A DNA stretch of 64,000 bases from Roseinatronobacter thiooxidans (GCF_001870675.1 NZ_MEHT01000044.1:186001-250000); one strand, 5' to 3'. Positions 52,171-61,858 are shown, counted from the stretch's first letter. Made by a program: numbers and translations. Notes: generated by a model from the sequence alone, not told the origin.

Positions 52171-53100
52171 TTACAAAACTTCGTCAGCGTTTCTTTTGGA
52201 TGGCCGTGTCGGCACGCCTGCGCCACGCAGGTTCAGCCAGTTCGCGAATAAAATCACACCCCCGCCCACAAAGACCAACGGCTCTAGCGCTTCGGCGTAT
52301 AACCAGACGCCCACCAAGGCGATAACCGGCAGGCGCAAGAACTCCATCGGGGCAACAGTCGAGGCGGGCGCAAGCCCCAGCGCCGAGGACAGCGCGTAAT
52401 GCGCGCTTAGGCCAGACAGCCCTACCACCACCAACCAGCCCCATATGGCGGGAGAGGGCCAAGTAAACCCGCCCCATTGCGCCAGAACCAGCCCGAAAAT
52501 GGTTTGCGACAGCGTCATCCAGAACAGCACACACAGCACGCTATCAGCGCGCATGATGCGTTTGGTCAGCATCACATTCATCGCAAACCCGATCGCACAC
52601 AGCATCCCCGCCAGATGACCACTGTTCAGCGGTTGTACCCCCGGTTGCGCCACGATGAGTATGCCCGCAAACCCCAGCACCGCGACGAACAGACGGCGCT
52701 TGGTGAACTGCTCGCCCAACACAAGCGGGGCCAGCAGCGCCACCCAGATTGGCATGGTAAATTCCAGCGCGACAAGCTGCGACAAGGGGATCACCATAAT
52801 GCCGTAAAACCACAGGTTCTGGCCTGCGAAATGGAACAGGTTACGCGTCAGATGCAAGCTTGGGCTTGTGGGCCTGATCTGTGCCCACACGCGCGTCGCG
52901 TTGCGCAAGGTGAACAATACCACCCCCGCGACAATCACAAAGCCAATGATCGAGCGCCAGAACATCAACTCGAACGAATCGAGTTCCTGTTGAATGGCGC
53001 GCCCCGCTATCGCCATTGCCGTAAAGGACAAGATCGCCCCGCACATCCACAGCGCGGCAAGGGCCGGTTTTGTTTGGGCTGCGGGCATATCGGGCTTCAC
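52171..53100 (-). CDS. DMT-superfamily (EamA) transporter
   Basis: The 309-residue membrane protein has ten helices arranged as two EamA repeats, with ELDSFELMFWRSIIGFVIV in the first and GLSAHYALSSALGLAPASTV then PMEFLRLPVIALVGVWLYAE in the second. These exporters move amino acids, nucleosides or other metabolites out of the cell; the substrate here is unknown. An ATG four codons further in (53088) is an alternative start. Confidence 0.88.
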   Translation of the reverse strand: MKPDMPAAQTKPALAALWMCGAILSFTAMAIAGRAIQQELDSFELMFWRSIIGFVIVAGVVLFTLRNATRVWAQIRPTSPSLHLTRNLFHFAGQNLWFYGIMVIPLSQLVALEFTMPIWVALLAPLVLGEQFTKRRLFVAVLGFAGILIVAQPGVQPLNSGHLAGMLCAIGFAMNVMLTKRIMRADSVLCVLFWMTLSQTIFGLVLAQWGGFTWPSPAIWGWLVVVGLSGLSAHYALSSALGLAPASTVAPMEFLRLPVIALVGVWLYAEALEPLVFVGGGVILFANWLNLRGAGVPTRPSKRNADEVL

Positions 53101-53272
53101 ATCTGTCCACTTTCAAAATGCGGCGCGGAACGGTGCCAGAACAGTGGCCCCCCCATACCACCCCACGCACAAAGCCGCAAAAACTTCTGCAATGGGGGGC
53201 AACAATGATCAATCGCAAAGCAGTTGGCGGCCAAACGATGGTATAATTCACAAAGGAGAAGGAGGGCTGAGT

Positions 53273-53548
53273 ATGATAAACGAAACTGACATTCTGGACA
53301 TGACCTGTCTGACCCGCGCACAAATCGACGCGATTTCAAAACATGAACATATCGACGCTGTGTCAGCGGCGGAACTTGGTGAATACATGATGCACATCCA
53401 TCATGGCCCGCAAAAGGTGCAACAGATGATCTGCGAAGATATCGCCACTGCGCTGCACAATGATGACCTGTCGGGCGCGCGGGAACTGTACAAAGCGCTG
53501 AAAGAATTTCTAGCCGACCACCCAGAGGCATTGCGCGGGAATGGCTGA
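53273..53548 (+). CDS. Small acidic protein of unknown function
   Basis: The 91-residue protein is helical and acidic (TDILDMTCLTRAQIDAISKH near the start; YMMHIHHGPQKVQQMI in the middle), with no signal peptide or membrane helix. It has a very strong ribosome site, AAGGAGAAGGAGGG, upstream of the ATG, suggesting high expression. The mid-part HIHHGP is histidine-rich enough to consider metal binding, but that is speculation. The stop is three bases from the convergent NDUFS4-like gene. Confidence 0.7.
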   Translation: MINETDILDMTCLTRAQIDAISKHEHIDAVSAAELGEYMMHIHHGPQKVQQMICEDIATALHNDDLSGARELYKALKEFLADHPEALRGNG

Positions 53549-53551
53549 AAT

Positions 53552-53863
53552 CTAGTGCGTCCAGACCTGCCGCCGGTTCGTCGCAAAATTGTCACCATAG
53601 CCCCCGGGGCGCAGATTGGCACGGCGTGTCTTGGGGGCGATCACGTTATACTCGATCCCATGGGCGCGGGCATAGGCTTCGGCGGCGGCCTGATCTTCAA
53701 AGCGCAGCTTGACCTGCGAATCCATGTCGCCCGAACTGGTCCAGCCCATCAACGGGTCAATCTGGCGGGCCTGCGCGGGCGAGAATTCCAGCACCCATGA
53801 CTTGGTCTTGGAATTTCCAGACTGCATTGCGTTGCGGGCGGGCTTGTAGATGCGTGCGCGCAT
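53552..53863 (-). CDS. NDUFS4-like complex I accessory subunit
   Basis: The 103-residue protein is the bacterial homologue of the mitochondrial 18-kDa (NDUFS4/AQDQ) complex I subunit. It has [14 protein letters not shown] at the start, [19 protein letters not shown] with TSSGDM following, and the C-terminal [15 protein letters not shown]-like ([14 protein letters not shown]) end. It binds the peripheral arm of NADH:quinone oxidoreductase and is restricted to alphaproteobacteria and mitochondria. AAGGAG lies ahead of the ATG at 53863. Confidence 0.92.
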   Translation of the reverse strand: MRARIYKPARNAMQSGNSKTKSWVLEFSPAQARQIDPLMGWTSSGDMDSQVKLRFEDQAAAEAYARAHGIEYNVIAPKTRRANLRPGGYGDNFATNRRQVWTH

Positions 53864-54128
53864 GAAAGAATGCTCCTTGCGAATTCGATGTCTTATGGAA
53901 AAAATTCTCGTCAAAGACAAGGGTGCAGACAGGAAAGGGTCACCCGAAAGGAGGGGACGAGGAGTAAGTCTCTCGGGCTGCGGCCTTTTCCTGCCTGCTT
54001 TTCTCGATTTAGGCCCATAAGGAGCGTCCGGCAACTTATTTTGCATCTCAAGTATATCTTTTTAAAACGGTTGTGCCCTTTTGTGGCTGCAAACAGATTA
54101 CCCCAGACACTTTCCCGCAGCGGTGCGA

Positions 54129-54731
54129 TTAGCCCAAGTCGCGCGACGGAATGACAGGAAAGAACACACCGCCCGACCATAGCCCGAACCAGCTGTCATC
54201 ATCATGTGGCGCATGGGTGCCCAGCTCGACCAGCCGGTAGAAACTTTTGCGGTCGATCAATGCCTCCAGCCCCGCACGGATCATGACATAGGGCGCAGGC
54301 TCGCCGGTTGCGGCGTCACGCTCTACCCGGATCGGGTGCAAGGTGCCTGCCCGCGCCTCATCGCCCAGATTGGTGGTGAAGACCAGTTCCTGCCCACGCC
54401 CCGCCCCTTCAACACGGAAATCCACAGCGACGAAGGGCGCGTCATCCACGGTAATGCCAACCTTCTCGACAGGTGTGACAAGAAAATACTTGCCCCCCTC
54501 CAGCTTCAGGATATTGGCGAACAGCTTGACCAATGCGGGCCGCCCGATGGGCGTGCCTTCATAAAACCATGTCCCGTCCCGCGCGATCCGCATGTCTATG
54601 TCACCACAAAAAGGCGGGTTCCACAAATGCACAGGCGGCAGGCCTTTGCCCTTTGCAGCGGCACTTGCCGCCTGTGCCAGTGCATCTGGCGTGGGTGTCA
54701 CGGTTTTTTGTTCACTCATGATTTTTGCCAT
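54129..54731 (-). CDS. DUF1285 protein
   Basis: The 200-residue protein has the DUF1285 pattern: PPVHLWNPPFCGDIDMRIA, DGTWFYEGTPIGRPALVKLF, KYFLVTPVEKVGI and the C-terminal SFYRLVELG. The structure is a two-domain soluble fold; the function is unknown. It is divergent from the MoxR operon, a common neighbour arrangement in alphaproteobacteria that suggests a link. The ATG at 54731 has AGG seven bases upstream; a second ATG four codons in (54719) lacks a ribosome site. Confidence 0.85.
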   Translation of the reverse strand: MAKIMSEQKTVTPTPDALAQAASAAAKGKGLPPVHLWNPPFCGDIDMRIARDGTWFYEGTPIGRPALVKLFANILKLEGGKYFLVTPVEKVGITVDDAPFVAVDFRVEGAGRGQELVFTTNLGDEARAGTLHPIRVERDAATGEPAPYVMIRAGLEALIDRKSFYRLVELGTHAPHDDDSWFGLWSGGVFFPVIPSRDLG

Positions 54732-54805
54732 TGGCTGCCTATGCGATATGTCTAAGCTACCATATAAGAGGCCTAAGCCAAATTTCACCCCGACGAGGAG
54801 CGCGC

Positions 54806-55813
54806 ATGAGCACCGAGACCGACCTGATCGCCGAGATCGAAACGCTGGGCGAAAAACTTGCCCTTGCGCGCGCCAGCATCAACCGCCGCTTTATCGGCCA
54901 GAAAAATGTGGTTGACCTGACGCTGACAGCCATGCTGTGCGGCGGGCATGGGTTGCTGATCGGCCTGCCCGGTCTGGGCAAGACGCGGCTGGTGGATACG
55001 CTGTCCACTGTCATGGGGCTGAAAGGCAACCGCATCCAGTTCACGCCAGACCTGATGCCCGCAGATATTCTGGGGTCAGAAGTGCTGGACGTGGCCGAAG
55101 ATGGCCGCCGCGCCTTTCGGTTTATTCAGGGGCCGATTTTCTGCCAGCTTCTGATGGCTGATGAAATCAACCGTGCCAGCCCGCGCACGCAGGCCGCATT
55201 GTTGCAGGCCATGCAGGAAGGCGAGGTCACTGTCGCAGGCGACCATCACAAGCTGGAACGCCCCTTTCATGTGCTGGCCACCCAGAACCCGATCGAGCAG
55301 GAAGGCACCTACCCCCTGCCCGAAGCGCAGCTTGATCGCTTTCTGGTGCAGATCGACGTTGAATACCCCGACCGCGCCACCGAACGTGACATCCTCATCG
55401 CCACCACGGGCGAGGGTGAGGATCGCGCACATGAAGTCTTCACCGCAGCCGAGTTGATGGCCGCGCAACAGCTTTTGCGCCGCATGCCCGTGGGCGAAAA
55501 GGTGGTCGAGGCGATTCTCGATCTGGTCCGCGCCTGCCGCCCCGACGAGGCAGAGGCCCATGACGCAGTCAAAGGCGCCGTAAGCTGGGGGCCGGGGCCG
55601 CGTGCGGCCCAAGCGCTGATGCTGACCGTGCGCGCCCGCGCGCTGCTGGACGGGCGGCTTGCCCCGTCGGTGGAAGACGTGGCCGCAATGGCGCGCCCTG
55701 TCCTAAGCCACCGCATGGCGCTTGGCTTTGCGGCGCGCGCGCGCGGTGAGAACCTTGGCGCAATCATCGACCGTGTGGCAGCATCCGCCACACGGATGGA
55801 GGTGGCGGCTTGA
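54806..55813 (+). CDS. MoxR-family AAA+ ATPase
   Basis: The 335-residue MoxR ATPase has Walker A GLPGLGKT (residues 54-61), Walker B LMADEINRA (about 115-123), the sensor 1 ATQNPIEQEGTYPLPEAQLDRF region in two parts, and a C-terminal lid. MoxR proteins act as chaperones that activate partner complexes. GAGGAG precedes the ATG. The next three genes follow with four-, one- and four-base overlaps and form one operon of the Bat/aerotolerance-like type. Confidence 0.93.
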   Translation: MSTETDLIAEIETLGEKLALARASINRRFIGQKNVVDLTLTAMLCGGHGLLIGLPGLGKTRLVDTLSTVMGLKGNRIQFTPDLMPADILGSEVLDVAEDGRRAFRFIQGPIFCQLLMADEINRASPRTQAALLQAMQEGEVTVAGDHHKLERPFHVLATQNPIEQEGTYPLPEAQLDRFLVQIDVEYPDRATERDILIATTGEGEDRAHEVFTAAELMAAQQLLRRMPVGEKVVEAILDLVRACRPDEAEAHDAVKGAVSWGPGPRAAQALMLTVRARALLDGRLAPSVEDVAAMARPVLSHRMALGFAARARGENLGAIIDRVAASATRMEVAA

Positions 55814-56688
55814 TCACACCCGCCACCCTGCGCACCAATGCCGAGGCCCTCGCCGCCCCCCTGCCCGCCCTGCTGGCACAGGCCGAGCAACTGGCCGCGT
55901 CGGTTCTGCCCGGCGCGCATGGGCGCAGGCGCGCAGGCATGGGTGATGAATTCTGGCAATACCGGCAGGCGACATCCTCGGATGGGGGCGCGCGCATCGA
56001 CTGGCGGCGCTCTGGCCGCGCCGATGTGCATTTCGTGCGCGAAACCGAATGGCAGGCCGCGCAGGCCGTGACATTATGGGTGGACCGCTCTCAGGCGATG
56101 GGCTTTAGCGGCGACAAGGCCCGCTTGCCCAAAGCCGCGCGCGCGAAACTGCTGGCGCTCGCACTCTCGGTCCTGCTGCTGAAAAGTGGCGAACGTGTGG
56201 GGCTGTTGCCCGACCTGCCGCCGCGCACAGGGCGCGCGCAGCTGGACCCGCTGGCGCTGGCCCTGTCAGACAATGACATGGCAACCGATTATGGCACGCC
56301 GCCCACCGCCCCCCTGCCCGCCTATTCCCAAGCAGTGTTCCTGTCGGATTTCCTTGGCGACCCTACCGCCCTGCAAGAGGCCGTGGGCCGCGCCGCAGAT
56401 CGCGGCGTCAAAGGTGCGCTGGTGCAAGTGCTTGACCCGGCAGAGGAGGAATTTCCCTATCAGGGCCGCTCGATCTTTGAATCCATGGCAGGTGGGCTGC
56501 GCCACGAGACTTTGCGCGCAAGTGATCTGCAAACGCGCTACCGCGCCCGACTGGCCGAGCGTAAGGATATGCTGGCCACTTTGGCCCGCGTCACCGGCTG
56601 GCAAGTGCTGACCCATCACACCGACCAGCCCGCCGCTGCTGCGCTGATGTGGCTTTGGCATGAACTCGATGCGGGGCGGGGGCGCTGA
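55810..56688 (+). CDS. DUF58 protein (vWA-like), MoxR partner
   Basis: The 292-residue soluble protein contains the DUF58 core: the GMGDEFWQYRQATSSDGGARIDWRRSGRADVHFVRE region (given in the family as D-x-R-x-I-D-W-x-x-x-A-R), the vWA-like VTLWVDRSQAM strand and ADRGVKGALVQVLDP. DUF58 proteins are predicted MoxR-activated components with a degenerate metal-adhesion site. It overlaps moxR by four bases and the next gene by one. Confidence 0.9.
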   Translation: MITPATLRTNAEALAAPLPALLAQAEQLAASVLPGAHGRRRAGMGDEFWQYRQATSSDGGARIDWRRSGRADVHFVRETEWQAAQAVTLWVDRSQAMGFSGDKARLPKAARAKLLALALSVLLLKSGERVGLLPDLPPRTGRAQLDPLALALSDNDMATDYGTPPTAPLPAYSQAVFLSDFLGDPTALQEAVGRAADRGVKGALVQVLDPAEEEFPYQGRSIFESMAGGLRHETLRASDLQTRYRARLAERKDMLATLARVTGWQVLTHHTDQPAAAALMWLWHELDAGRGR

Positions 56689-59444
56689 TGTTCACACTTG
56701 GCCCCATCGGTTTTGCAACCCCTGCCCTGCTGCTGGCGCTGGTCGCGCTGCCCGCGTTGTGGTGGCTGCTGCGCGCTGTGCCGCCTGCGCCCGTGATCCG
56801 CCGCTTTCCCGGTGTGGCGCTGCTGATCGGGCTGACGGATGAAACCACCGAGACGGACAAAACCCCGTGGTGGCTTTTGTTGCTGCGCGCGGTCGCGGTT
56901 GCGGCGCTTATCGTGGGATTTTCCGGCCCTGTGCTGAACCCGCAAGCTGCGCGCGACGGCTCTGGCCCGCTTTTGATTGCGCTGGATGCAAGCTGGGCCA
57001 GTGCCGCCGACTGGCAGCGCAGGCAAGCCCGTGTCGAAGACCTGCTGGCAGAGGCGCAGCGCGCCAGCCGCCCCGTGGCCGTTGTCGCGCTGACCGATCT
57101 GCCCTCGGGCGAGACACCTTTTCGCGCGGCGGAATTCTGGGCCGAACGTGTGCCCGGCCTTGTGCCTGCCCCCTTCACTGCGCAAAGCGCCCAACTGGCC
57201 GACTGGCTGGAAACCTTGCCCGATGCGTTCGACACCTACTGGCTGTCGGACGGGCTGGCGCATGACTACCGCAATGCGCTGACCGCCGCCTTTCAGGCAC
57301 GCGGCACCCTGACCGCGTTCGAGACATCGCGCGCGCCGCTTGCCCTTGCGCCGCCTGCCTTGCGCGAAGGGGTCATTTACCTGACTGCCCATCGCCCCGC
57401 AGGATTGCCCGCGCAAGAGATCGAAATCACCGCCACAGGCCGCGACCCCGCAGGGGTGGAACGGATGCTGGCACGCGGCACCACCAGTTTTGAGGCAGAC
57501 GCCACAACAGCCACACTGGATTTCACCTTGCAACCAGAGTTACGCAACCGCATCACCCGATTCCAGATCGCGGGCGAACGCAGCGCAGGGGCAGTGGCAC
57601 TGACCGATGACGCGCTGCAACGGCGCAAGGTGGCGCTACTGGCAGGGCGCGACGGGCGCGAAGGGTTGGACCTGCTCTCGCCCTTCTTCTACCTGCGGCA
57701 AGCGCTGGAGCCTGTGGCCGAACTGATCGAAAGCCCCTCGGTTGATGATCTGCTGCTGACCGCGCCTGATGTTCTGATCCTCGTCGATGTGGCGCAGCTG
57801 GGCGAATTGGAAACCGCGCAGATTCTGGATTTCGTCAATGATGGTGGGCTTTTGCTGCGCTTTGCAGGCCCGCGCCTTGCCGCCAGCGATGTCGCCCGCA
57901 CCGATGAAGACCCGCTTTTGCCTGTGCGCCTGCGCATCGGCGGGCGCACTGTCGGCGGCGCCATGAGTTGGGGAGAGCCGCGCCGCTTGCGTGAATTCGG
58001 GCAGGACTCGCCCTTTGCGGGGCTGTCCATCCCGCAGGAAGTGACCATCAGCGCGCAGGTTCTGGCGCAACCAGACCCCACCCTTGGCGAACGCACCATC
58101 GCCTCGCTCGCCGATGGCACGCCACTGGTCACGCGCAAATTCTCGGGCGATGGGCAGGTGGTGCTGATCCATACAACTGCCAATGCCGAATGGTCCACCC
58201 TGCCGATATCGGGCCTGTTTGTGGATATGCTGGAGCGCTTGGCCGTCTCGACCCGCCCTGCCGCCCCCACATCCGAGGCGCTGTTGACCACGCAATGGCA
58301 ACCCGAACGTGCGCTTGACGGGTTCGGGCAGGTGGTGGATGCCAGCACCCGCCCTGTTGTTGCCGGTGCCACACTGGCCGCAGCGCGCTTTGGCCCAGAC
58401 CTGCCGCCCGGTGTCTACCGCAGCGCGATTGGCACGCTGGCCCTGAATATCGGGCAAGACGAGATGGACTTGCGCCCCGCGATATGGCCCGCCTCGGTGG
58501 TGGTGGAGCGGGACACGATCCGCGAAGAACGCGACCTGACCGCAATTTTCCTGACACTTGGCCTAGGGGCACTTATGATCGACATTCTCGCCGCACTCTG
58601 GGTTTCGGGGCGGCTGCGCGGGGCCACGGCAGTGCTGGCGCTTGCTGCATTTGCCCTTCACAGCCCCCCTGCACAGGCCCAAAGTGACGACCGGCTGGCG
58701 CTGCAAGCGACCGCAGAGATGGTGCTTGCGCATGTGCTGACGGGCGATGCCCGCGTCGATGATATGGCCAGTGCGGGGCTTCTGGGGCTGGGGCGCACGC
58801 TGTTTGCGCGCACCTCGGTCGAGCCGGGCGCGCCCATCGGGGTTGATCTGGAACGCGACGAGCTGACTTTCTTTCCCTTCCTGTACTGGCCCATCACCGA
58901 AACCACACCCATCCCGTCGGATGCGGCCTATGCCAAGCTCAACCGCTACTTGCGCGGCGGCGGGATGATCATGTTCGACACGCGCGATGCGGAACTTGCG
59001 GGCCTGACCCGCACCACGCCAGAGGCCCGACGCCTGCAAGCCATCGCGCGCCCCCTTGACATCCCCCCGCTAGAGCCGGTGCCCGAAGACCATGTTCTGA
59101 CCCGCACCTTCTATCTGTTGCAGGAATTTCCGGGCCGCTTCTCTGGCCGCGATGTCTGGGTCGAAGCCGCGCCCCCCGATGCCGAGATCACCGAAGGCAT
59201 GCCATTCCGCAACCTGAATGACGGGGTAACGCCAGTCATCATCGGGGGGCATGACTGGGCCTCTGCATGGGCTGTGGATGATGCGGGCCGCCCGCTGGTG
59301 CGGCTGGGCATGGGCGTCACCGGCGAGCAGCAGCGCGAAATGGCCTATCGCTTCGGCATTAACCTGATTACCCATGTGCTGACCGGCAATTACAAATCCG
59401 ACCAAGTGCATGTGCCAGCGCTTCTCGAAAGGCTGGGCCAATGA
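56688..59444 (+). CDS. Large membrane protein with BatA-type N-terminus and DUF4159 domain
   Basis: The 918-residue protein begins with the BatA-type double helix (FATPALLLALVALPALWWLL, about residues 9-28) and a second helix near 66-84. A long periplasmic region follows, then two helices around 620-660 and a C-terminal DUF4159 domain (about 690-918: FPFLYWPITETTP, YLRGGGMIMFDTRD, MGVTGEQQREMAYRFG). DUF4159 is a GATase1-like fold with no known activity. It is probably a cell-envelope component controlled by the MoxR/DUF58 pair. Confidence 0.88.
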   Translation: MFTLGPIGFATPALLLALVALPALWWLLRAVPPAPVIRRFPGVALLIGLTDETTETDKTPWWLLLLRAVAVAALIVGFSGPVLNPQAARDGSGPLLIALDASWASAADWQRRQARVEDLLAEAQRASRPVAVVALTDLPSGETPFRAAEFWAERVPGLVPAPFTAQSAQLADWLETLPDAFDTYWLSDGLAHDYRNALTAAFQARGTLTAFETSRAPLALAPPALREGVIYLTAHRPAGLPAQEIEITATGRDPAGVERMLARGTTSFEADATTATLDFTLQPELRNRITRFQIAGERSAGAVALTDDALQRRKVALLAGRDGREGLDLLSPFFYLRQALEPVAELIESPSVDDLLLTAPDVLILVDVAQLGELETAQILDFVNDGGLLLRFAGPRLAASDVARTDEDPLLPVRLRIGGRTVGGAMSWGEPRRLREFGQDSPFAGLSIPQEVTISAQVLAQPDPTLGERTIASLADGTPLVTRKFSGDGQVVLIHTTANAEWSTLPISGLFVDMLERLAVSTRPAAPTSEALLTTQWQPERALDGFGQVVDASTRPVVAGATLAAARFGPDLPPGVYRSAIGTLALNIGQDEMDLRPAIWPASVVVERDTIREERDLTAIFLTLGLGALMIDILAALWVSGRLRGATAVLALAAFALHSPPAQAQSDDRLALQATAEMVLAHVLTGDARVDDMASAGLLGLGRTLFARTSVEPGAPIGVDLERDELTFFPFLYWPITETTPIPSDAAYAKLNRYLRGGGMIMFDTRDAELAGLTRTTPEARRLQAIARPLDIPPLEPVPEDHVLTRTFYLLQEFPGRFSGRDVWVEAAPPDAEITEGMPFRNLNDGVTPVIIGGHDWASAWAVDDAGRPLVRLGMGVTGEQQREMAYRFGINLITHVLTGNYKSDQVHVPALLERLGQ

Positions 59445-61519
59445 CCGGATGGGATGGAATTGTCTTTGCCCCCCGGCTGGACTGGCCGATCCTGTGGGCG
59501 CTGATGGGGTTTTCTGCCCTGATGGTGGCCTTGGCGCTGTGGCAGGGCCTGCGCGGCTGGTGGCTGCGCGGTCTGGCCGCAGTGGCGCTGATTGCCGCCC
59601 TTGCCAACCCCTCGCTGCAATCCGAAGAACGGGACAGCCTGACCGATATCGCGCTGATTATGGTCGATGACACAGCTTCAAACCGGCTTGGGGTGCGCGG
59701 GGAACAGACCGCCGCTGCCCGCGACCATCTGGAAGGGGAACTGGCGCAAATCGGCGGGCTGGAGACACGCATCATCACCCTGCCCGATGGTCCGCGCAAC
59801 ACCGGCACCGAATTGAACACGGCCTTGGCCGAAGCGCTGTCCGACCTGCCGCGCGACCGGCTGGCAGGTGTGTTTGCCATCACCGACGGGCAGGCCCATG
59901 ACGAGGCGCTGAACCTGTCCATTCCCGCCCCCTTCCACCAGTTGCAAACCGGCGAGGCGCGCGATTGGGACAGGCGGTTGATCATCCGCAACGCCCCTGC
60001 CTTTGCCATTCTGGGGGAACCCGTCACCCTTGGCCTGCGGGTCGAGGATCAGGGCGCGGTGCCACAAGGCCAAAGCCGCTTTGCAACCCTGAACTATTCC
60101 ATCGACGGCGAAGCCCCCAACACTGCCATGGTCCCTGTGGGCGAGGATATGGAAATCACCGTCACGCTGGATCGTGGCGGCATGAACGTGCTGCAATTCG
60201 AGCTGGAAGAGGCCGAGGGCGAACTGACCACACGCAACAATTCCGCCATTGTCCAGATCAACGGGGTGCGCGACCGCCTGAGTGTGCTGCTGGTCTCGGG
60301 GGAACCCAATGCCGGACAGCGCACATGGCGCAACCTGCTGAAATCCGACCCTGCTGTGGATCTGGTGCATTTCACCATCCTGCGCCCGCCCGATCGCCAT
60401 GACGGGGTGCCGGTGAATGAACTCTCGCTTATCGCCTTTCCCACGCGGGAATTGTTCGTCGACAAGATCGATGAATTCGATCTGATCATCTTCGACCGCT
60501 ACCGCCGACGGGGCATTCTGCCCAACAGCTATTTCAGCAATATTGCCCGCTATGTTCAGGAAGGCGGCGCGTTACTGGTTGTGGGCGGGCCGGAACTGGC
60601 CAGCGCCGACAGTATCTGGCGCTCGCCCTTGGGCGATGTCTTTCCCGCACGCCCCACCGCGCGCGTGATGGATGAAGGATTCCGCCCCGAGGTGACAGAA
60701 CTGGGGCGGCGCCATCCGGTCACCTCTGGGCTGGAAGCGCTTGTGCCTGCGCTGGAAGATGGTGGGCCGGGCTGGGGCCGGTGGTTCCGCCAGATCGAGT
60801 TGGAAGCCCTGCAAGGCCAGACTGTCATGAGCGGCATTGACGAACGCCCGCTGCTGATGCTGGACCGTGTGGGCGAGGGGCGGCTGGCGCTGCTGGCCTC
60901 GGATCAGACATGGCTGTGGGATCGCGGCTTTGAAGGGGGCGGGCCACAACTGGAACTGCTGCGCCGCCTTGCCCATTGGATGATGGGCGAACCCGACCTT
61001 GAAGAAGAAACCCTGACGGCCACGGCCGAAGGGCAGCGCGTCACCATCCTGCGCCGCACCCTGCAAGACGCGGTGGGCGCGGTGACGGTTACTGGCCCTG
61101 ATGGCGAAAGCATAACACTGGACCTGACCGAGGAAGCACCGGGCGATTACCGCGCGGAATTTGACGCCCCAGAGATCGGACTCTACCGCCTTAGCGAAGG
61201 GGATCTGGATGCCGTGATCGCCCTTGGCCCGCAAGCCCCTCGCGAATTCGAGGAAACGATCGCCACCGCAGACAAGCTGCGCCCAACGATCACCGCGTCG
61301 CGCGGCGGTGTGCAGCGTGTCGAAGATGGCCTGCCCGAATTGCGGCTGGTGCGCGAAGGTCGCGCGGCCTCCGGGCGCGGCTGGCTGGGTCTGACCCCGC
61401 GCGAGGCCTATGTCACAACCGAATTGCGCACCGCAGCCCTGCTGCCGGGCTGGGTCTGGCTACTGCTCGCAGCGGGGTTCGCACTGGGCGCATGGCTGCG
61501 CGAAGGGCGCGGCGGCTGA
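59441..61519 (+). CDS. Membrane protein with glutamine-amidotransferase-like domain, MoxR operon
   Basis: The 692-residue protein has two N-terminal membrane helices (about 14-30 and 38-55) and a vWA-like stretch (TDIALIMVDDTASN). A GATase1-like domain in the middle contains YVQEGGALLVVGGPELAS, and a single C-terminal helix (about 668-688, GWVWLLLAAGFALGAWL) ends the protein. No catalytic Cys-His-Glu triad is evident. It overlaps the upstream gene by four bases. The 3' end of this gene takes part in the tandem duplication at 61452-61858. Confidence 0.85.
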   Translation: MTGWDGIVFAPRLDWPILWALMGFSALMVALALWQGLRGWWLRGLAAVALIAALANPSLQSEERDSLTDIALIMVDDTASNRLGVRGEQTAAARDHLEGELAQIGGLETRIITLPDGPRNTGTELNTALAEALSDLPRDRLAGVFAITDGQAHDEALNLSIPAPFHQLQTGEARDWDRRLIIRNAPAFAILGEPVTLGLRVEDQGAVPQGQSRFATLNYSIDGEAPNTAMVPVGEDMEITVTLDRGGMNVLQFELEEAEGELTTRNNSAIVQINGVRDRLSVLLVSGEPNAGQRTWRNLLKSDPAVDLVHFTILRPPDRHDGVPVNELSLIAFPTRELFVDKIDEFDLIIFDRYRRRGILPNSYFSNIARYVQEGGALLVVGGPELASADSIWRSPLGDVFPARPTARVMDEGFRPEVTELGRRHPVTSGLEALVPALEDGGPGWGRWFRQIELEALQGQTVMSGIDERPLLMLDRVGEGRLALLASDQTWLWDRGFEGGGPQLELLRRLAHWMMGEPDLEEETLTATAEGQRVTILRRTLQDAVGAVTVTGPDGESITLDLTEEAPGDYRAEFDAPEIGLYRLSEGDLDAVIALGPQAPREFEETIATADKLRPTITASRGGVQRVEDGLPELRLVREGRAASGRGWLGLTPREAYVTTELRTAALLPGWVWLLLAAGFALGAWLREGRGG

Positions 61520-61858
61520 AAGTTTGGCGCGCCCATATAAGCCTGCGCACCATCGTTCCGGCCTTGCGCCGGAACCTCGACCCGCGATCACCTTCGCATA
61601 GCCCCCACAGGGCCACGCGCGGCGGGTACCGCGCAAGGGTCATGTGACACCCGAGTTGCGCCCTACTGTAGCGTAGGGTCTGGCTGCTGATCGCTGTGGG
61701 GGGCGTACCGCGCGGGGGGCGCGGCGGAAAGCGGGGCGCGCCCATATAAGCCTGTGCCCCATCGTTCCGGCCTTGCGCCGGAACCTCTCCTTGCGGTTAT
61801 CTTCGCAGAGCCACGCGCGGCGGGTACCGCGCAAGGGTCATGTGACGCCCGAGTTGCG
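61452..61858. repeat. Diverged tandem duplication (about 200 bp per unit)
   Basis: Unit 1 (about 61452-61660) and unit 2 (about 61676-61858) share GGGTCTGGCT, GCGCGGCGG, GCGCGCCCATATAAGCCTG, ATCGTTCCGGCCTTGCGCCG, the CCACGCGCGGCGGGTACCGC block and its continuation GCAAGGGTCATGTGAC, and CCGAGTTGCG, in the same order with small indels (offsets 224, 209 and 198). Unit 1 includes the last 68 bases of the upstream membrane-protein gene; the equivalent part of unit 2 is a decayed copy. Each unit contains the GTTCCGGC-CTTGC-GCCGGAAC hairpin. Confidence 0.85.

Noticed and set aside
53864-54128. Small RNA or short gene between the NDUFS4-like and DUF1285 genes
   Set aside because: The 265 bases contain only short frames without ribosome sites and no convincing hairpin; probably promoter and 3' sequence.
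61413-61834. Repeated minus-strand peptides sharing an FRRKAGTM motif
   Set aside because: The similarity comes from the underlying DNA duplication, one frame overlaps the end of a real gene, and no ribosome sites are present.
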